Shown one piece after another: positions 63,544 through 64,000 of a stretch of 64,000 bases of DNA. The position numbers and the translations under genes were made by a program. This stretch comes from Blautia sp. MSJ-9 (lineage in GTDB: Bacteria > Bacillota > Clostridia > Lachnospirales > Lachnospiraceae). A model generated the notes under the pieces. The model had not been told where the DNA came from. It searched no databases and saw only the letters and a program-made list of their open reading frames with translations. The stretch is from assembly GCF_018919065.1 (NCBI RefSeq), contig NZ_JAHLQG010000006.1, positions 50,149 through 114,148 on the forward strand, given 5' to 3'. Every line of letters begins with the position of its first letter. Within the stretch, counting starts at the first letter, position 1.

Positions 63544-63831
63544 ATGAATATTACTGACGTGCGTGTGAGAAAGGTAGCAAAAGAAGGCAAAATGAAGGCA
63601 GTTGTTTCTATTACAATTGACGATGAATTTGTAGTACATGATATTAAAGTAATCGAAGGAGAAAAAGGTTTATTTATTGCTATGCCAAGCCGCAAAGCAA
63701 CTGATGGGGAATATCGTGACATCGCACACCCGATCAATTCTGCAACCCGTGACAGAATCCAGACCATTATTCTGGACAAGTTCCAGGAAGTTATGGATGC
63801 GGAACCGGAAGAAGCTGCAGCAGCTGAATGA
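63544..63831 (+). CDS. spoVG: SpoVG, RNA/DNA-binding regulator
   Basis: A 95-residue protein with the SpoVG pattern [25 protein letters not shown], then [23 protein letters not shown]. SpoVG proteins bind nucleic acid and affect sporulation, septation and cell-surface genes. GAAAGGAG lies 10-12 bases before the ATG. It is separated from glgD by 110 bases. The C-terminus is rich in Glu and Ala, as usual. Confidence 0.96.
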   Translation: MNITDVRVRKVAKEGKMKAVVSITIDDEFVVHDIKVIEGEKGLFIAMPSRKATDGEYRDIAHPINSATRDRIQTIILDKFQEVMDAEPEEAAAAE

Positions 63832-63886
63832 TCGGTGAGAGATAATCAGTAAGATAAAAAACAGGCACTGTCTCTGGAAATTGATA

Positions 63887-64000
63887 TGATACCTCTAAAG
63901 TAGACAGGTTAAATAACCAAAATCTACTTTGGAGGTATTTTTATGGGTAGAAAACCCAAGTGTACAGTTGAAGAAAAAATTGCTGCTGTTGAGGATTACC
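63887..64000 (+). mobile_element. Left end of an IS3-like insertion sequence (cut by the window edge)
   Basis: The sequence TGATACCTCTAAAGTAGACAGG from 63887 has the form of an IS3/IS150-type terminal repeat and is followed by a transposase-like start. CCTCTAAAGTAGA (63892-63904) can pair with TCTACTTTGGAGG (63923-63935) with one G-U pair, which would fold the start region of the transposase mRNA. The other end is outside the window. Confidence 0.65.
63943..64000 (+). CDS. Transposase OrfA, N-terminal fragment
   Basis: Only 19 codons are present (MGRKPKCTVEEKIAAVEDY), reading like the helix-turn-helix start of IS3-family OrfA proteins. GGAGGT lies 7 bases ahead of the ATG, within the right arm of the terminal hairpin. 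The frame is open to the window edge. Confidence 0.65.
   Translation, partial: MGRKPKCTVEEKIAAVEDY

Noticed and set aside
1..64000. CRISPR arrays, rRNA and tRNA genes
   Set aside because: No regularly spaced direct repeats, no rRNA-like stretch and no cloverleaf with a TTCGANTC-type arm were noticed by eye. A tRNAscan or Infernal run would settle this.

Overview
The window comes from a low-to-mid GC Firmicute, most likely a gut Lachnospiraceae (Blautia-like). The signs are strong AGGAGG ribosome binding sites, spoVG, a GlgC/GlgD pair, a class II GalT, DnaD and DnaI-type helicase loader genes, a c. 395-residue PRPP synthetase, InlB-type repeat surface proteins and Tad pilus proteins with DUF5702. 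No rRNA, tRNA or CRISPR array was seen.

Layout. 1-5.5 kb: a sugar locus with the end of a LacI-type regulator, a GH36 alpha-galactosidase and a GH31 YicI-like alpha-xylosidase. 5.5-24.5 kb: a phosphosignalling island with two active-looking Ser/Thr kinases carrying an N-terminal zinc ribbon, one pseudokinase, two PP2C phosphatases, five FHA proteins (one vWA-FHA, one FHA-FHA-ABC transporter, one DUF4234-FHA, two zinc ribbon-FHA), an M15-type peptidase and zinc-ribbon membrane proteins with extracellular modules. An IS607-type element (serine recombinase plus TnpB) sits inside it. 24.7-34.5 kb: a Tad/Flp pilus operon on the same strand (prepilin peptidase with a frameshift, TadZ, TadA, TadB, TadC, Flp pilin, DUF5702 protein, two TadE-like pseudopilins, a second A24-type peptidase) that ends in a DUF6382-FHA protein. 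That last gene is the physical link between pilus and phosphosignalling.

34.7-46.2 kb: mixed housekeeping genes (rhomboid, histidine kinase, HIT protein, sigma factor, murG, MBL-fold RNase, mtnN, methyltransferase, a large membrane-anchored protein). 46.6-55 kb: galT, a secreted SGNH/InlB-repeat protein, asnS and a YhaO/YhaN-like nuclease-ATPase pair. 55.2-60.6 kb, minus strand: dnaD-like, helicase loader and prs, then a non-coding stretch with six perfect DnaA boxes, then murC. 61-63.8 kb: glgC-glgD and spoVG. The right edge cuts an IS3-like element.

Between genes there are three families of structured repeats: a c. 143-bp element with inverted ends, whose two copies differ by base-pair-preserving changes; a double hairpin found three times just ahead of start codons; and short GTTACTG/CAGTAAC palindromes. 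The most interesting possibilities are the kinase-FHA-pilus system itself, a kinase fused to a degenerate beta-lactamase-like ectodomain, the T-tract frameshift in the prepilin peptidase, and the DnaA-box cluster beside the helicase-loading genes.
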